A DNA stretch of 64,000 nt, from positions 1 to 64,000 of the forward strand of contig JAEZCA010000035.1 in assembly GCA_023412665.1 (NCBI GenBank), written 5' to 3'. Origin of the DNA: Bacillota bacterium (GTDB lineage: Bacteria; Bacillota; Clostridia; Acetivibrionales; DTU013). Shown one piece after another: positions 42,880-52,477 of the stretch. Numbering within the stretch: the stretch's first letter is position 1; the number at the start of each line of letters is the position of its first letter. A program made the position numbers and the translations under genes. The notes under the pieces were generated by a model. That model was not told the DNA's origin. It did no database searches and saw only the letters and a list, made by a program, of their open reading frames with translations.

Positions 42880-43017
42880 GAGCATACCCTGACGACGGGA
42901 ACCATAAAGACTCGCGTGGCGAATCTGTGCAAAAAACTGACGCTGGATGACAGTAGATGGTTTGAGCTGGTAAGCTCCGGTAAAAATGAGTACATATTCA
43001 GCAAGGTGAGGTATTAG
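42880..43017 (+). pseudogene. C-terminal remnant of a winged-helix regulator
   Basis: After the HD-GYP stop, another frame reads EHTLTTGTIKTRVANLCKKL, then LTLDDSRWFELVSSGKNEY and IFSKVRY before a TAG stop. The first part looks like the recognition helix of an OmpR-type winged helix. There is no start codon, ribosome binding site or receiver domain. It converges on the orphan histidine kinase, so it may be what remains of a response regulator gene after a deletion. Confidence 0.55.
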
Positions 43018-43020
43018 CCA

Positions 43021-45006
43021 TCATGCTGAAGGCAGAGTGAAGAATACAGAGGTACCGATGCCCTCCTTGCTTTCGATCCAGATTTTCCCACCATGCTGCT
43101 CCACTATATGCTTGCAGATATATAAGCCAAGTCCGGTGCCGGTATCCTGGCTTCCATTGGGTTCTTCTTTTTTGCTGTACCGCTGGAATAGATTCAGAAG
43201 CTGTTTCGCATTGATGCCATCACCTGTATCGGACACACAGACCAGTATTTTATCATCTTTTTTCTTGGCAGATATTGTGATCACACCATCCATGGTGAAG
43301 CGCACCGCGTTGGAAATCAGATTTACAATGACCTGTGAGATCCTCACCGGGTCGGCATAAATGGCAGGAAGACCGCTTTCTATGCAGATGTCCAGCCGGT
43401 TACGGTTCTTGTTAAGGATGGGGTAATGTGTTTTAACAGCGGCATGGATGATCTCATCCACATAGCAGCGAACCGGATCCATAACCATTCGCCCTTCTTC
43501 CATCCGGGTTACATCCAGAATCTGTCCCACCATCAGGGAAAGGCGTTCCGCCTCTGAGGAGATCAGCGTCATCCGGCGGGATACCTCTCTGCCGTCCAGC
43601 GTGTCAGGCCTCGCTGCAAGCTGCCTGGTGATCTGGGCATAGCCGGATATTACCGTCAGCGGTGTCTTCAGTTCATGTGAAACGTTGCCCAAAAATTCTG
43701 TTTTCATCCGGTTCAGGCTTTCCAACGCCGTTTTTTCTGCTTCCAGCTTCTGTTCAGCTTCCCTGACTTCCGAAAATACCCGATTGTTCATCTGGAACAG
43801 AGACACCGTCTGCGCCAGTACGAATACCAGCATGGCGACCTCGGCAACAGGTACGATGGGCCTGTCACCGAAAATATCAGTGTACATGACGAGATCGCCC
43901 ATGGCGGACATAAAAAACACACCGATACCATACATGGCGGCGGTCTGATCGCTTGTCGGGCGGCGCATCTTCCAGAGCATTACAGAAACGAATGGTACGA
44001 CAGTCAGTACTAAAAGTGCCTGATAATAGACAAGCACAGAGGTATAGAACAGAGAATCAGCGAATAATATGCATCCTCCATATAAGAGCGAACCAAAGAT
44101 CGCGGCATATTGCACAACCCGCAAAAACATACCGTCGGCGTACTGCCCCAGATACAGCGACAAGAAAATTGTCGCCAGTACCATTGTCAAATACTCAAGC
44201 ATAAAAGAGACGTTCCCTGGTACGGAGAAAAAAGTCCAGGCATGACTTTGCAGGCATTCCCGCACTGCCATGACCATGCAGGCCAGAGAAAAATACAGGG
44301 TCGCTCTTGTGTGGGACAGCAGCAGGTAGACGCCCAACAGCAATGCCGCTGAGCATAAAAGTGCCCCTGCAATGGCGATTCCCTTGATCCGATCGTAAAA
44401 GAAAGGATCGGTATTGGTTTTACTAAGGCTCAGCTCTGCAAGAGAAGCCCCCCTCTTGGAGTGATAAAACTGCGCACTGTGGAGTATAACATCAATTTCG
44501 CCATCTACTGCGACTCCATAAAAGGTAATGTTGTTTTCCCAAACCTCTGTGTCCTGCTTGGTAACACCGGGTTGCCCGTTCTGTGCTGCAAGAATGCCAT
44601 TTACATAGACCCTCATGGCATGGCGTCCGGAAAGTTTGAGGGTCATGCTGTATACTTCACTGCTTTGCGGAACCTTCAGAACAAATCTCTGCGAGAGGTA
44701 GTCCGCCCTGATTTCTTCAAATCGGCCGGTGCTTACTGGCAGGCTGGAATTCACACTCTCCGGCATCAGGTATGTGCTTGGGTAATAGCTCTCTCCAGGA
44801 GCAAGCTTAACAATTATTTTTCCAATGTCGCTGATGTCCGTCAGATCATAGGACCCGTTTTCTTCCATAACGGTGTTGCTTTCTTCGGTTTTCCCCGTTA
44901 GCCTGACCAAATTGACCAGCACGGTCAATGTCACTGTTGTGAAAAAGGCCGCCAAAATGATAGTCAGCAGCTTGTGTTTATGGATTATTTCCTGGATATG
45001 CAGCAC
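43021..45006 (-). CDS. Orphan sensor histidine kinase with 7TM-DISM sensor
   Basis: This is a 661-residue membrane kinase. Residues about 12-34 form a membrane segment, about 35-200 an extracytoplasmic DISM-type beta domain, about 205-400 seven membrane helices, and the rest a HisKA plus HATPase core: H-box FLGNVSHELKTPLTV, N-box VNLISNAVRFT, G1 DTGDGI and G2 GTGLGLYIC. No response regulator lies next to it except the remnant at 42880-43017. The start is unclear: the GTG at 45006 overlaps AGGGAGG, which would suit an initiation site about 8 bases further on, where no standard start codon exists. Confidence 0.88.
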   Translation of the reverse strand: MLHIQEIIHKHKLLTIILAAFFTTVTLTVLVNLVRLTGKTEESNTVMEENGSYDLTDISDIGKIIVKLAPGESYYPSTYLMPESVNSSLPVSTGRFEEIRADYLSQRFVLKVPQSSEVYSMTLKLSGRHAMRVYVNGILAAQNGQPGVTKQDTEVWENNITFYGVAVDGEIDVILHSAQFYHSKRGASLAELSLSKTNTDPFFYDRIKGIAIAGALLCSAALLLGVYLLLSHTRATLYFSLACMVMAVRECLQSHAWTFFSVPGNVSFMLEYLTMVLATIFLSLYLGQYADGMFLRVVQYAAIFGSLLYGGCILFADSLFYTSVLVYYQALLVLTVVPFVSVMLWKMRRPTSDQTAAMYGIGVFFMSAMGDLVMYTDIFGDRPIVPVAEVAMLVFVLAQTVSLFQMNNRVFSEVREAEQKLEAEKTALESLNRMKTEFLGNVSHELKTPLTVISGYAQITRQLAARPDTLDGREVSRRMTLISSEAERLSLMVGQILDVTRMEEGRMVMDPVRCYVDEIIHAAVKTHYPILNKNRNRLDICIESGLPAIYADPVRISQVIVNLISNAVRFTMDGVITISAKKKDDKILVCVSDTGDGINAKQLLNLFQRYSKKEEPNGSQDTGTGLGLYICKHIVEQHGGKIWIESKEGIGTSVFFTLPSA

Positions 45007-45059
45007 CTCCCTATCCCGCTGGTCAATTCGATGTTTCTGCTTCCAACCTTTTACTTCAT

Positions 45060-45081
45060 TATAACACTTCGGTTCAAAGAA
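45060..45081 (-). promoter_or_regulatory. Putative extended -10 promoter, shared with the YdbC-like gene
   Basis: The - strand block AACCGAAGTGTTATAA with TTCTTTG before it contains the extended -10 TGTTATAAT. It lies about 55 bases before the histidine-kinase gene and is almost identical to 6311-6332. Confidence 0.55.
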
Positions 45082-45144
45082 TTTTTTTGTTTGTAGGAAA
45101 ATTTTCTTATCTCAGCGTGTTTCAACAAAAATTGCCAAACAATA

Positions 45145-45175
45145 ACAAAAGCAGACAACTTGATCTGCTGTCTGC
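45145..45175 (-). terminator. Terminator of metK
   Basis: A 7-bp stem GCAGACA/TGTCTGC with an 11-base loop is followed by TTTTGTTATTG on the - strand, 40-70 bases after the metK stop. Confidence 0.75.
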
Positions 45176-45214
45176 CTTGTCAAACTACCTCGGTTCACAA
45201 ATTTTCTTCGATTG

Positions 45215-46408
45215 TCAGATGCTGTCGGCGGCGTCCTTCAAAAGCTCTGCTTTGTCGGTCTTTTCCCACGGCAGATCTATGTCAGTACGGCCAAAATGTC
45301 CATAGGCTGCAGTCTGCTTATATATAGGCCTTCTTAGATCCAGTGTCTTTATTATGGCAGCAGGCCTGAGGTCAAAATATTTCTGTACAAGCTGGGACAA
45401 TTTCTCCTCCGGGAGCTTGCCTGTTCCAAATGTATCTATAAGTACGGATACCGGTCTGGCAACACCAATAGCGTATGCAAGCTGTACCTCGACCCTCGAT
45501 GCCAATCCTGCTGCTACGATGTTCTTTGCTACATAGCGGGCTGCATATGCTGCGGAGCGGTCAACCTTTGTCGGATCCTTACCGGAGAATGCTCCGCCTC
45601 CATGTCTGGCATATCCGCCATAGGTATCTACAATTATCTTTCTGCCTGTCAGCCCTGAGTCTCCCTGCGGGCCTCCGACAACGAACCTTCCTGTTGGGTT
45701 TACAAGAAATCTCGTCTTGCTGTCAAGCAATTCCGGAGGTATTACCTTTTTGATCACCAGTTCAATAATATCGCGTTCGATGGTGTCATGTGAAACCTCC
45801 GCTCCATGCTGTGTCGATATAACAACAGTATCGACCCTGACAGGCTTATCTCCGTCATACTCTACTGTTACCTGTGACTTCCCATCCGGTCTCAGGTAAT
45901 CCAATATACCTTGCTTACGGACATCCGACAGCCTTTTTGCAAGCTTGTGGGCCAGAGAAATCGGCATGGGCATCAGCTCAGGAGTTTCATTGCAGGCATA
46001 ACCGAACATCATTCCCTGATCACCGGCGCCTATAGCCTCGATCTGTGAATCGTCCATCTCTCCTGTCTTGGCTTCAAGCGCATTGTTGACTCCCATAGCG
46101 ATATCCCCTGACTGCTCATCGATAGATGTCAGGACAGCACATGTCTCACCGTCAAATCCATATTTCGCCCTGTCATACCCTATTTCAAGCACTGTATTCC
46201 TGACAACCTTAGGTATATCGACATAGCACTCTGTTGAAATCTCACCCATTACAAGAACCATTCCGGTCGTGACAGCTGTTTCGCAAGCTACCCTTGCATT
46301 AGGATCCTGGGAAAAGATCGCATCTAATACCGCATCTGATATCTGGTCACAGATTTTATCGGGATGTCCCTCCGTTACAGACTCTGAAGTAAATAATCTT
46401 CTTGCCAT
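45215..46408 (-). CDS. metK: S-adenosylmethionine synthetase
   Basis: This 397-residue enzyme makes SAM from methionine and ATP. It starts RRLFTSESVTEGHPDKICDQ, has the catalytic-loop segment GAGDQGMMFGYA and the C-terminal signature GGGAFSGKDPTKVDRS. It is preceded by a SAM-I riboswitch that would shut it off when SAM is plentiful, and followed by a terminator. Confidence 0.98.
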   Translation of the reverse strand: MARRLFTSESVTEGHPDKICDQISDAVLDAIFSQDPNARVACETAVTTGMVLVMGEISTECYVDIPKVVRNTVLEIGYDRAKYGFDGETCAVLTSIDEQSGDIAMGVNNALEAKTGEMDDSQIEAIGAGDQGMMFGYACNETPELMPMPISLAHKLAKRLSDVRKQGILDYLRPDGKSQVTVEYDGDKPVRVDTVVISTQHGAEVSHDTIERDIIELVIKKVIPPELLDSKTRFLVNPTGRFVVGGPQGDSGLTGRKIIVDTYGGYARHGGGAFSGKDPTKVDRSAAYAARYVAKNIVAAGLASRVEVQLAYAIGVARPVSVLIDTFGTGKLPEEKLSQLVQKYFDLRPAAIIKTLDLRRPIYKQTAAYGHFGRTDIDLPWEKTDKAELLKDAADSI

Positions 46409-46461
46409 TTGTTATTCTCCTTTCAAAGAAAATTAATAGAACGCAGCACCTGAACTAAAAT

Positions 46462-46612
46462 AAAAAAACCTCTTCCTGAAATATGAAGAGGTCTGTTTGA
46501 CTGTGTTCCTCATCTTTCAGGATATTATCCTGCAGGAATTGGCACCGCTGCCTGTCTGGCCGGTTGCCGGGGTTTCATCGGGCCTTGTCCCTCCACCACT
46601 CTTGATAAGGTA
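46462..46612 (-). ncRNA. SAM-I (S-box) riboswitch with terminator
   Basis: On the - strand the leader has the S-box core in order: CTTATCAAGAG (46610-46600), GGAGGGA, GAAACCCCGGCAACC, TGCCAATTCCTGCAG and GATGAGG. The expression platform is a terminator with stem ACCTCTTC/GAAGAGGT and seven T residues (46462-46468). SAM binding should stabilise the terminator and reduce metK expression. Confidence 0.95.
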
Positions 46613-46707
46613 TATTCTGTTTTATTTTTTCATCATTTACTGCCAATACTTTTCTCAATGTAACATACTTAACTGCAATGTGTCAAGCTACGTCATGTAA
46701 ATGCAAA

Positions 46708-48522
46708 TCATGCTCCGGCAAATATCTCCTCGAATTCATGCCCTTCCAGCTTCTCCTTCTCCAACAGGGCTTCCGCCAGCTTGTGAAGCGCATTGATATG
46801 CTCGTTGAGTATCACTATTGTTCTTTCATAAGCTGTATCGATAAGGTTCTTTACTTCCTTGTCGATAATAGCAGCAACTTCCTCGCTATAGCTTCTGGTA
46901 TGGCCAAAGTCACGTCCGATGAATACTTCATCATTCTCGTTGAAGACCATGTTGCCCAGACTCTCGCTCATACCGTAATTGATTATCATGCTTCTTGCTA
47001 CACTGTTGGCATGCTTGAGGTCGCTTGAAGCCCCTGTGCTTATCTCACCGAGAACTATGTCCTCAGCTGCCCTTCCTCCCATGGAGATAATGATCTGTTC
47101 CATCAACTGCGCTTTTGTATGATATGATTTATCCTCATCAGGCTTGTGTGCAGTGTATCCGCCCGCTCTTCCTGAAGGTATGATGGAGACCCTGTCTACC
47201 TTGTCTGTAGTTGATGCAACCTTTACAGCAATGGCATGGCCTGCTTCATGGTATGCGGTGAGCTTCTTTTCCTTCTCACTCATGACCTTGCTCTTCTTTT
47301 CAGGTCCTACTACCACTTTAAAGGTCGCTTCCTTTATTTCTTCCATTTCAATACGCTTTTTATTCTTTCGGGCAGCAAACAGTGCAGCTTCATTGAGCAG
47401 GTTTTCAAGATCCGCTCCGGTAAAGCCCGGTGTGCTCTTTGCAAGCTCATCAAGCTTGACATCCGACCCAAGAGGTTTTCCCTTTGAATGGACCTTAAGT
47501 ATCTCTTCGCGGCCCTTTATGTCAGGCAATCCTACAAATACCCTTCTGTCGAAGCGGCCGGGTCTGAGCAAAGCAGGGTCCAATATATCAGGCCTGTTTG
47601 TGGCCGCCAATATTATAACTCCCTCGTTTACTCCAAAGCCATCCATTTCAACAAGCAGCTGGTTCAGCGTCTGCTCGCGCTCATCGTGTCCTCCGCCAAG
47701 GCCTGCTCCTCTATGGCGTCCGACGGCATCTATTTCATCTATGAATACTATACATGGAGCGCTTTTTTTCGCCTGCTCAAAAAGATCCCTGACCCTCGAA
47801 GCACCGACGCCTACAAACATTTCAACGAAATCGGAGCCGCTGATGGTGAAGAACGGCACACCGGCCTCCCCTGATACGGCTCTGGCCAGAAGTGTCTTAC
47901 CTGTGCCGGGAGGTCCGACAAGCAGTACTCCCTTTGGTATCCTCGCGCCAAGCTCTATAAATTTCTTGGGAGATTTAAGAAAATCAACTATCTCCTTTAA
48001 CTCTTCCTTTTCTTCATCTGCTCCTGCAACATCCTCGAAGGTCACCTTGCGTTTTTCATCGGTACTGATCCTGGCACGGCTCTTTCCAAAGGACATGACC
48101 CTGTTGCCTCCGCCTCCCTGTGACTGCTGTAGGAAAAAGACCCAGAATATTACGAACACCACTATCAATCCGATCGTGGGCAGGATCTGTATCCACCAGG
48201 GCGCAGACATCGGCCTCTCCACTCTGATGTCCTTGACCTGACCGCTGTTATATGCATCAGTCACCATCTCGGTAAAGGAATCCACAGATGATATATATGT
48301 GACATATATTTTTGTCTTTGCACCCTTATTAGCGTTGATCAGTTCGACTGTTGCCTCGTCAGATTTGAGTGCAATACTCTGCACATTGCTGTTCTGTATA
48401 TGCGACAGAAGCTGCGAATAGCTCAGTTCCGGCGGTTTCCCGGTGCTTGTATAGACCATGACTATAAATAGCAGCAGTACGAAAATTACTATATAAAAGC
48501 TAAGACTTCTAAAATTCTTCAA
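46708..48522 (-). CDS. ftsH: ATP-dependent zinc metalloprotease FtsH
   Basis: This is a 604-residue membrane AAA+ protease. It has two N-terminal membrane segments (SLSFYIVIFVLLLFIVMVY and ILPTIGLIVVFVIFWVFFL) around an external domain, the AAA module with Walker A GPPGTGKT, Walker B VFIDEIDAVG and the SRH region, then the zinc protease motif HEAGH. The gene stands alone after a 167-base gap from hpt and before the metK riboswitch. Confidence 0.97.
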   Translation of the reverse strand: MKNFRSLSFYIVIFVLLLFIVMVYTSTGKPPELSYSQLLSHIQNSNVQSIALKSDEATVELINANKGAKTKIYVTYISSVDSFTEMVTDAYNSGQVKDIRVERPMSAPWWIQILPTIGLIVVFVIFWVFFLQQSQGGGGNRVMSFGKSRARISTDEKRKVTFEDVAGADEEKEELKEIVDFLKSPKKFIELGARIPKGVLLVGPPGTGKTLLARAVSGEAGVPFFTISGSDFVEMFVGVGASRVRDLFEQAKKSAPCIVFIDEIDAVGRHRGAGLGGGHDEREQTLNQLLVEMDGFGVNEGVIILAATNRPDILDPALLRPGRFDRRVFVGLPDIKGREEILKVHSKGKPLGSDVKLDELAKSTPGFTGADLENLLNEAALFAARKNKKRIEMEEIKEATFKVVVGPEKKSKVMSEKEKKLTAYHEAGHAIAVKVASTTDKVDRVSIIPSGRAGGYTAHKPDEDKSYHTKAQLMEQIIISMGGRAAEDIVLGEISTGASSDLKHANSVARSMIINYGMSESLGNMVFNENDEVFIGRDFGHTRSYSEEVAAIIDKEVKNLIDTAYERTIVILNEHINALHKLAEALLEKEKLEGHEFEEIFAGA

Positions 48523-48689
48523 ATATCTCCCTCCCGGAATCTCTTTAGGTTTACCCGACCTTCCAGATTATACGATGTGGCAGCATCTGCCACTTCGTTA
48601 TATTATATTAACATAAACCTTTTTAAAACACAATAAACGCAATATCAACCAATATACCCTCAAAATATGAACTTTGTCTGCGCTTAATG

Positions 48690-49229
48690 TTATTTTGCAT
48701 AAATTTCTTTTTTTAAAGTGCAGACATCAGGTAGATTACGATATTTTCCGGCATAATCCAGCCCATATCCCACAATAAATTTGTCCGGCACCACAATGCC
48801 CTTGTACTCCACCTCGATATCCACCTTCCTTCTGGACGGCTTGTCAAAGGCGGTGCATATCTTAACGCTCTTGGGTCCTCTAGTATTGAAGAGCTCCTTC
48901 AGATGCTTGAGCGTCAGGCCTGTATCCACAAGATCTTCAACAATGAGCACATGCTTGCCGGCCAGGTCCAGATCCATGTCCTTGATTATCCTAACTACAC
49001 CGGAGGATCTTGTCGATGCTCCATAGCTGGATACCGCTATCAGGTCCATATCCACCGGTATGGTAATCTCCCTCATAAGATCTGCGAGAAAAACGAAGCC
49101 ACCCTTCAATACACCTACCAGGACCAGCTCCTCCCCTGCATAATCCTCGGAAATGCGTCTGCCCATCTGCCTTACCATCTCTCCGATCTCTTCGCGCGAT
49201 ACCAGTATTTCTTCAATATCTGCCGTCAT
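48690..49229 (-). CDS. hpt: Hypoxanthine phosphoribosyltransferase
   Basis: This 179-residue purine salvage enzyme has the PRPP-binding motif VLIVEDLVDTGLTL, the N-terminal LVGVLKGGFVFLADL and the C-terminal PDKFIVGYGLDYAGKYRNLP loop. It overlaps the end of tilS by 17 bases, the usual tilS-hpt-ftsH order of Firmicutes. GGAGGGG precedes the ATG. Confidence 0.97.
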   Translation of the reverse strand: MTADIEEILVSREEIGEMVRQMGRRISEDYAGEELVLVGVLKGGFVFLADLMREITIPVDMDLIAVSSYGASTRSSGVVRIIKDMDLDLAGKHVLIVEDLVDTGLTLKHLKELFNTRGPKSVKICTAFDKPSRRKVDIEVEYKGIVVPDKFIVGYGLDYAGKYRNLPDVCTLKKEIYAK

Positions 49230-50670
49230 TGTGACCCCTCCGATTGTATTCTAATTTAAGCACACTTTTAGTATTTTCAGTTACTTTAAATTTATCACTT
49301 ATTTTATATCCTATGATCCAGACGATCTCATTGCCCACGGCAATCAACGGTATCCTTCCGCGGTCCTCCCTGGGGATCTTGGCATCGATAAAAAATTCCT
49401 TCAGCTTTTTTGTGCCATTTGAGCGCAGGGGGTTGAATATATCTCCAGTCCTTCGATTTCTAATATTTATTCCCTGATTGACTTTATCATAATCAAAATA
49501 TTGCTCGTTAGGATTATATCCTACCATACCATATTTTTCAATGTTTTCAGGGCTAATAACGGATGCTGTTATTTCCGATCCAAGCACAGGCACAAAAACA
49601 ATGCCGGGTATCAATAGCTGCACCGAGTATTCCTCATCACTTTTGTTCTCAGTGTTTACAGCCGATGCTGAAAAAATCCTGATCAAATTGTAGGAAACAA
49701 CGGCACGGATTCCTCTTGGCAGCTCTGCTGCTGATCCTGTAGTTCCTTTATCGATCAATTCAAGCAGTGCATTGTAATGTACGCTGCCTACACCTTTCGT
49801 ACTGCCTGATACATTTACAAGAGCGATCCTCAGTACACGCATTCTTACAGCGGGTTCCAGATCTCTCAGCTGTCCGATATCGAGGCAGACAAGGCCGGGC
49901 TTCTTTTCGCAGACCGCTTTTTCAAAGCTGCAGGAAGCACATTTATCCAGGAAGCGTTCATCGATTGAAGCGTTTTGAGACAAACGGCATAGACTGTCGA
50001 CAATATTAACTCCGAATTTTTCATTTATGTATGGAAGCAGGCCCAGACGCACCTTGTTTCTGGTAAAATCCTGCTCCAGGTTTGAGCTGTCAGTCCTTGG
50101 GGATAATCCTGCTTCACGGCAGTAAGCTTCAATTTCATCTCTGCCTGTGCCCAGCAGCGGCCTGATAATATTATCCCTCTTGTATTCCATTCCGGAAAGC
50201 CCGGCAGTACCTGTCCCTCTTATGATATGCATCATGACTGTTTCAGCCTGGTCGTTCCTGTTATGAGCAACCGCTATCTTAGAAGCACCGACTGCAGAAG
50301 CATGTTTCTGAAATTCACTGTATCGAATCTCCCTGCCTGTCTCTTCAAGCGATGAACCGGAGCTTGCGGCAGCAGCTGCAACATCTTTTCGGATTGTTGC
50401 AAGATCAACTCCGAGCCTGCTGCACAAAGCGGCTGTGTACTCCTCGTCGCCATCCGCTTCCTTGCCCCGAAGCATATGGTTTATATGGACAGCATAAAGC
50501 TTGATTTTCAGAAAGTCCTGCAGAGAATGCAACACATGGAGCAGGCACACGGAATCAGGCCCTCCGGACACACCTACGACTACACCGTCTCCGGGCTCGA
50601 CGAGATGGTTTTCCTGTATGGCGGCCAGAATTTTTTCTGTGAACTTTGAAACAAAACTGCTAGTGTTCAT
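49213..50670 (-). CDS. tilS: tRNA(Ile)-lysidine synthase
   Basis: This 485-residue enzyme converts the wobble cytidine of tRNA-Ile(CAU) to lysidine. The ATP-binding PP-loop is GVSGGPDSVCLLH, followed by AVHINHMLRG and AVAHNRNDQAETVMMHIIRGTGTAGL. The C-terminal TilS domain ends with FFIDAKIPREDRGRIPL. It starts within the end of dnaB. Confidence 0.97.
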   Translation of the reverse strand: MNTSSFVSKFTEKILAAIQENHLVEPGDGVVVGVSGGPDSVCLLHVLHSLQDFLKIKLYAVHINHMLRGKEADGDEEYTAALCSRLGVDLATIRKDVAAAAASSGSSLEETGREIRYSEFQKHASAVGASKIAVAHNRNDQAETVMMHIIRGTGTAGLSGMEYKRDNIIRPLLGTGRDEIEAYCREAGLSPRTDSSNLEQDFTRNKVRLGLLPYINEKFGVNIVDSLCRLSQNASIDERFLDKCASCSFEKAVCEKKPGLVCLDIGQLRDLEPAVRMRVLRIALVNVSGSTKGVGSVHYNALLELIDKGTTGSAAELPRGIRAVVSYNLIRIFSASAVNTENKSDEEYSVQLLIPGIVFVPVLGSEITASVISPENIEKYGMVGYNPNEQYFDYDKVNQGINIRNRRTGDIFNPLRSNGTKKLKEFFIDAKIPREDRGRIPLIAVGNEIVWIIGYKISDKFKVTENTKSVLKLEYNRRGHNDGRY

Positions 50671-51997
50671 CCTTCTTTAAATTGGCGAATTTAGTGTATT
50701 CACCAAACCACCTGAGCTCGACAGTACCCGTCGAACCATTCCTGTGTTTGGCTATGATTACTTCCGCTATGTTTTTCTTTTCAGTGTCGGGATTGTAATA
50801 ATCATCCCTGTAAATAAACATGACTATATCTGCATCCTGTTCAATGGCACCTGATTCCCTTAAGTCACTCAGCATTGGACGATGGTCGGTCCTGGACTCA
50901 GGTCCCCTGCTGAGCTGTGACATTGTTATAACAGGCACGTTCAATTCCTTGGCAAGTATCTTAAGCGATCTGGAGATCTCCGATACCTCCTGCTGCCTGC
51001 TCTCGGTCTTTCCCCTTCCCTGCATCAGCTGCAGATAATCGATCACAACAAGGCCGAGGTTTTTCTCAAGCTTCAGCCTTCTGCACTTTGCCCTTATATC
51101 CATTACAGATATGCCCGGTGTGTCGTCAATATATACAGGAGCCTCCGACAAAGGAGCCAGGGCCCTGGCTATCTTGTTCCAGTCCTCGTCCTCCAGCTTT
51201 CCGGTCCTCATCTTTTGACTGTCCACCATCACTTCACTGCAAAGCATCCTGTTGACCAACTGGTCCTTTGACATTTCGAGATTGAAAAGCGCCACAGGCA
51301 CATGCTTCTGAACAGCTGCATACTGCGCTATATTGAGCGCCATAGCGGTCTTTCCCATACCAGGCCTGGCCGCTATCAGTATCAGATCGGAATTCTGGAG
51401 TCCGGATGTCTTGTAATCAAGGTCTGTGAAGCCGGTAGGTATTCCGGTGACAAAGCCCTTGCTGTTGTAAAGCTCCTCCAGCTTGATAAACGTATCGAGC
51501 AGTACATCCTTTATATGAGTGAACCCTTGGGTGCTTCTTTTTTGCAGTATGTCAAAAATGCTCTTTTCTGCTTTGTCCAGCACAAATGCCGCCTCCTCGG
51601 AGGCTTCATAGCTGGTTGCACTGATCTCCGAGGCTGCCTTTATCAGTTTTCGAAGCAGCGATTTTTCTTCCACTATTTTGGCATAATGCCGTGCATTCGC
51701 TGTCGTAGGGACGGCACTGGTAATGGCCGCAAGATAATCAAGCCCTCCGACCGCATCCAGGGTTCCCCTTAACTGCAGCTGCTCGGAAACGGTTATGATA
51801 TCTACCGGTCCGGCTTTTTCAGTAATGTCGATTATTGCCTCGCATATTTCACGATGGTCATCCCTGTAAAAATCAGAACTTCTGATCAGTTCGGTAACGG
51901 TTGGTATGACATCCGTATCAAGCAGCATACATCCCAGTACTGCCTGCTCGGCTTCTAAGTTATGAGGAGGTATCCTCCCTATGGCATCGATATCCAC
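50660..51997 (-). CDS. dnaB: Replicative DNA helicase DnaB (DnaC in Bacillus)
   Basis: This 445-residue hexameric fork helicase has the N-terminal domain (IPPHNLEAEQAVLGCMLLD) and the RecA-like domain with Walker A ARPGMGKTAMALNIA and the later GLVVIDYLQLM, plus the SRGPESR region. It lies between rplI and tilS. Confidence 0.97.
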   Translation of the reverse strand: MDIDAIGRIPPHNLEAEQAVLGCMLLDTDVIPTVTELIRSSDFYRDDHREICEAIIDITEKAGPVDIITVSEQLQLRGTLDAVGGLDYLAAITSAVPTTANARHYAKIVEEKSLLRKLIKAASEISATSYEASEEAAFVLDKAEKSIFDILQKRSTQGFTHIKDVLLDTFIKLEELYNSKGFVTGIPTGFTDLDYKTSGLQNSDLILIAARPGMGKTAMALNIAQYAAVQKHVPVALFNLEMSKDQLVNRMLCSEVMVDSQKMRTGKLEDEDWNKIARALAPLSEAPVYIDDTPGISVMDIRAKCRRLKLEKNLGLVVIDYLQLMQGRGKTESRQQEVSEISRSLKILAKELNVPVITMSQLSRGPESRTDHRPMLSDLRESGAIEQDADIVMFIYRDDYYNPDTEKKNIAEVIIAKHRNGSTGTVELRWFGEYTKFANLKKDEH

Positions 51998-52015
51998 TAT
52001 CCAGATTCCTCCGCG

Positions 52016-52462
52016 CTATTCGTTTTCTATCCTGACCCTGAGCTTGCCGCTGACCTCCGGATAGAGCTTTACATCCAATTCTACAGTACCTGTCGATTTT
52101 AAGGGCTCCGGCAGTACGATTTTTTTCTTGTCTATATCCAGCTTGAAATCGTTCTTCAGCTTGTCCGAAATGTCCTTGCTTGTTATAGAGCCAAAAAGCT
52201 TGCCATTTTCACCTGACTTGGTCCTTATGACAACCTCCATATCCTTCAGCTTTTTGACAAGCTCCCTTGCTTGAGCCAGCTCACGGTCTTTTTTGGTTTT
52301 CTCTGCTTCCTTCTTAGTGTTCATTATATTGATATTCGCAGCATTTGCTTCGGCGGCCAGTCCTTTTGGGAATAGAAAATTTCTGGCATAACCGTCGCTA
52401 ACATTAACCAGGTCTTCTTTTTTCCCTAGTCCCTTAACATCCTGCTTTAATATGACTTTCAT
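52016..52462 (-). CDS. rplI: 50S ribosomal protein L9
   Basis: The 148-residue protein has the L9 N-terminal domain (MKVILKQDVKGLGKKEDLVNV and GYARNFLFPKGLA), the long connecting helix and the C-terminal RNA-binding domain starting KLFGSITSKDI. It follows gdpP by 15 bases. Confidence 0.98.
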   Translation of the reverse strand: MKVILKQDVKGLGKKEDLVNVSDGYARNFLFPKGLAAEANAANINIMNTKKEAEKTKKDRELAQARELVKKLKDMEVVIRTKSGENGKLFGSITSKDISDKLKNDFKLDIDKKKIVLPEPLKSTGTVELDVKLYPEVSGKLRVRIENE

Positions 52463-52477
52463 ATCTTCCTCCGATTA

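Noticed and set aside
47144..48241. 365-codon open frame on the + strand antisense to ftsH
   Set aside because: The whole frame lies over a highly conserved FtsH region; its protein is serine/proline-rich with no known motif.
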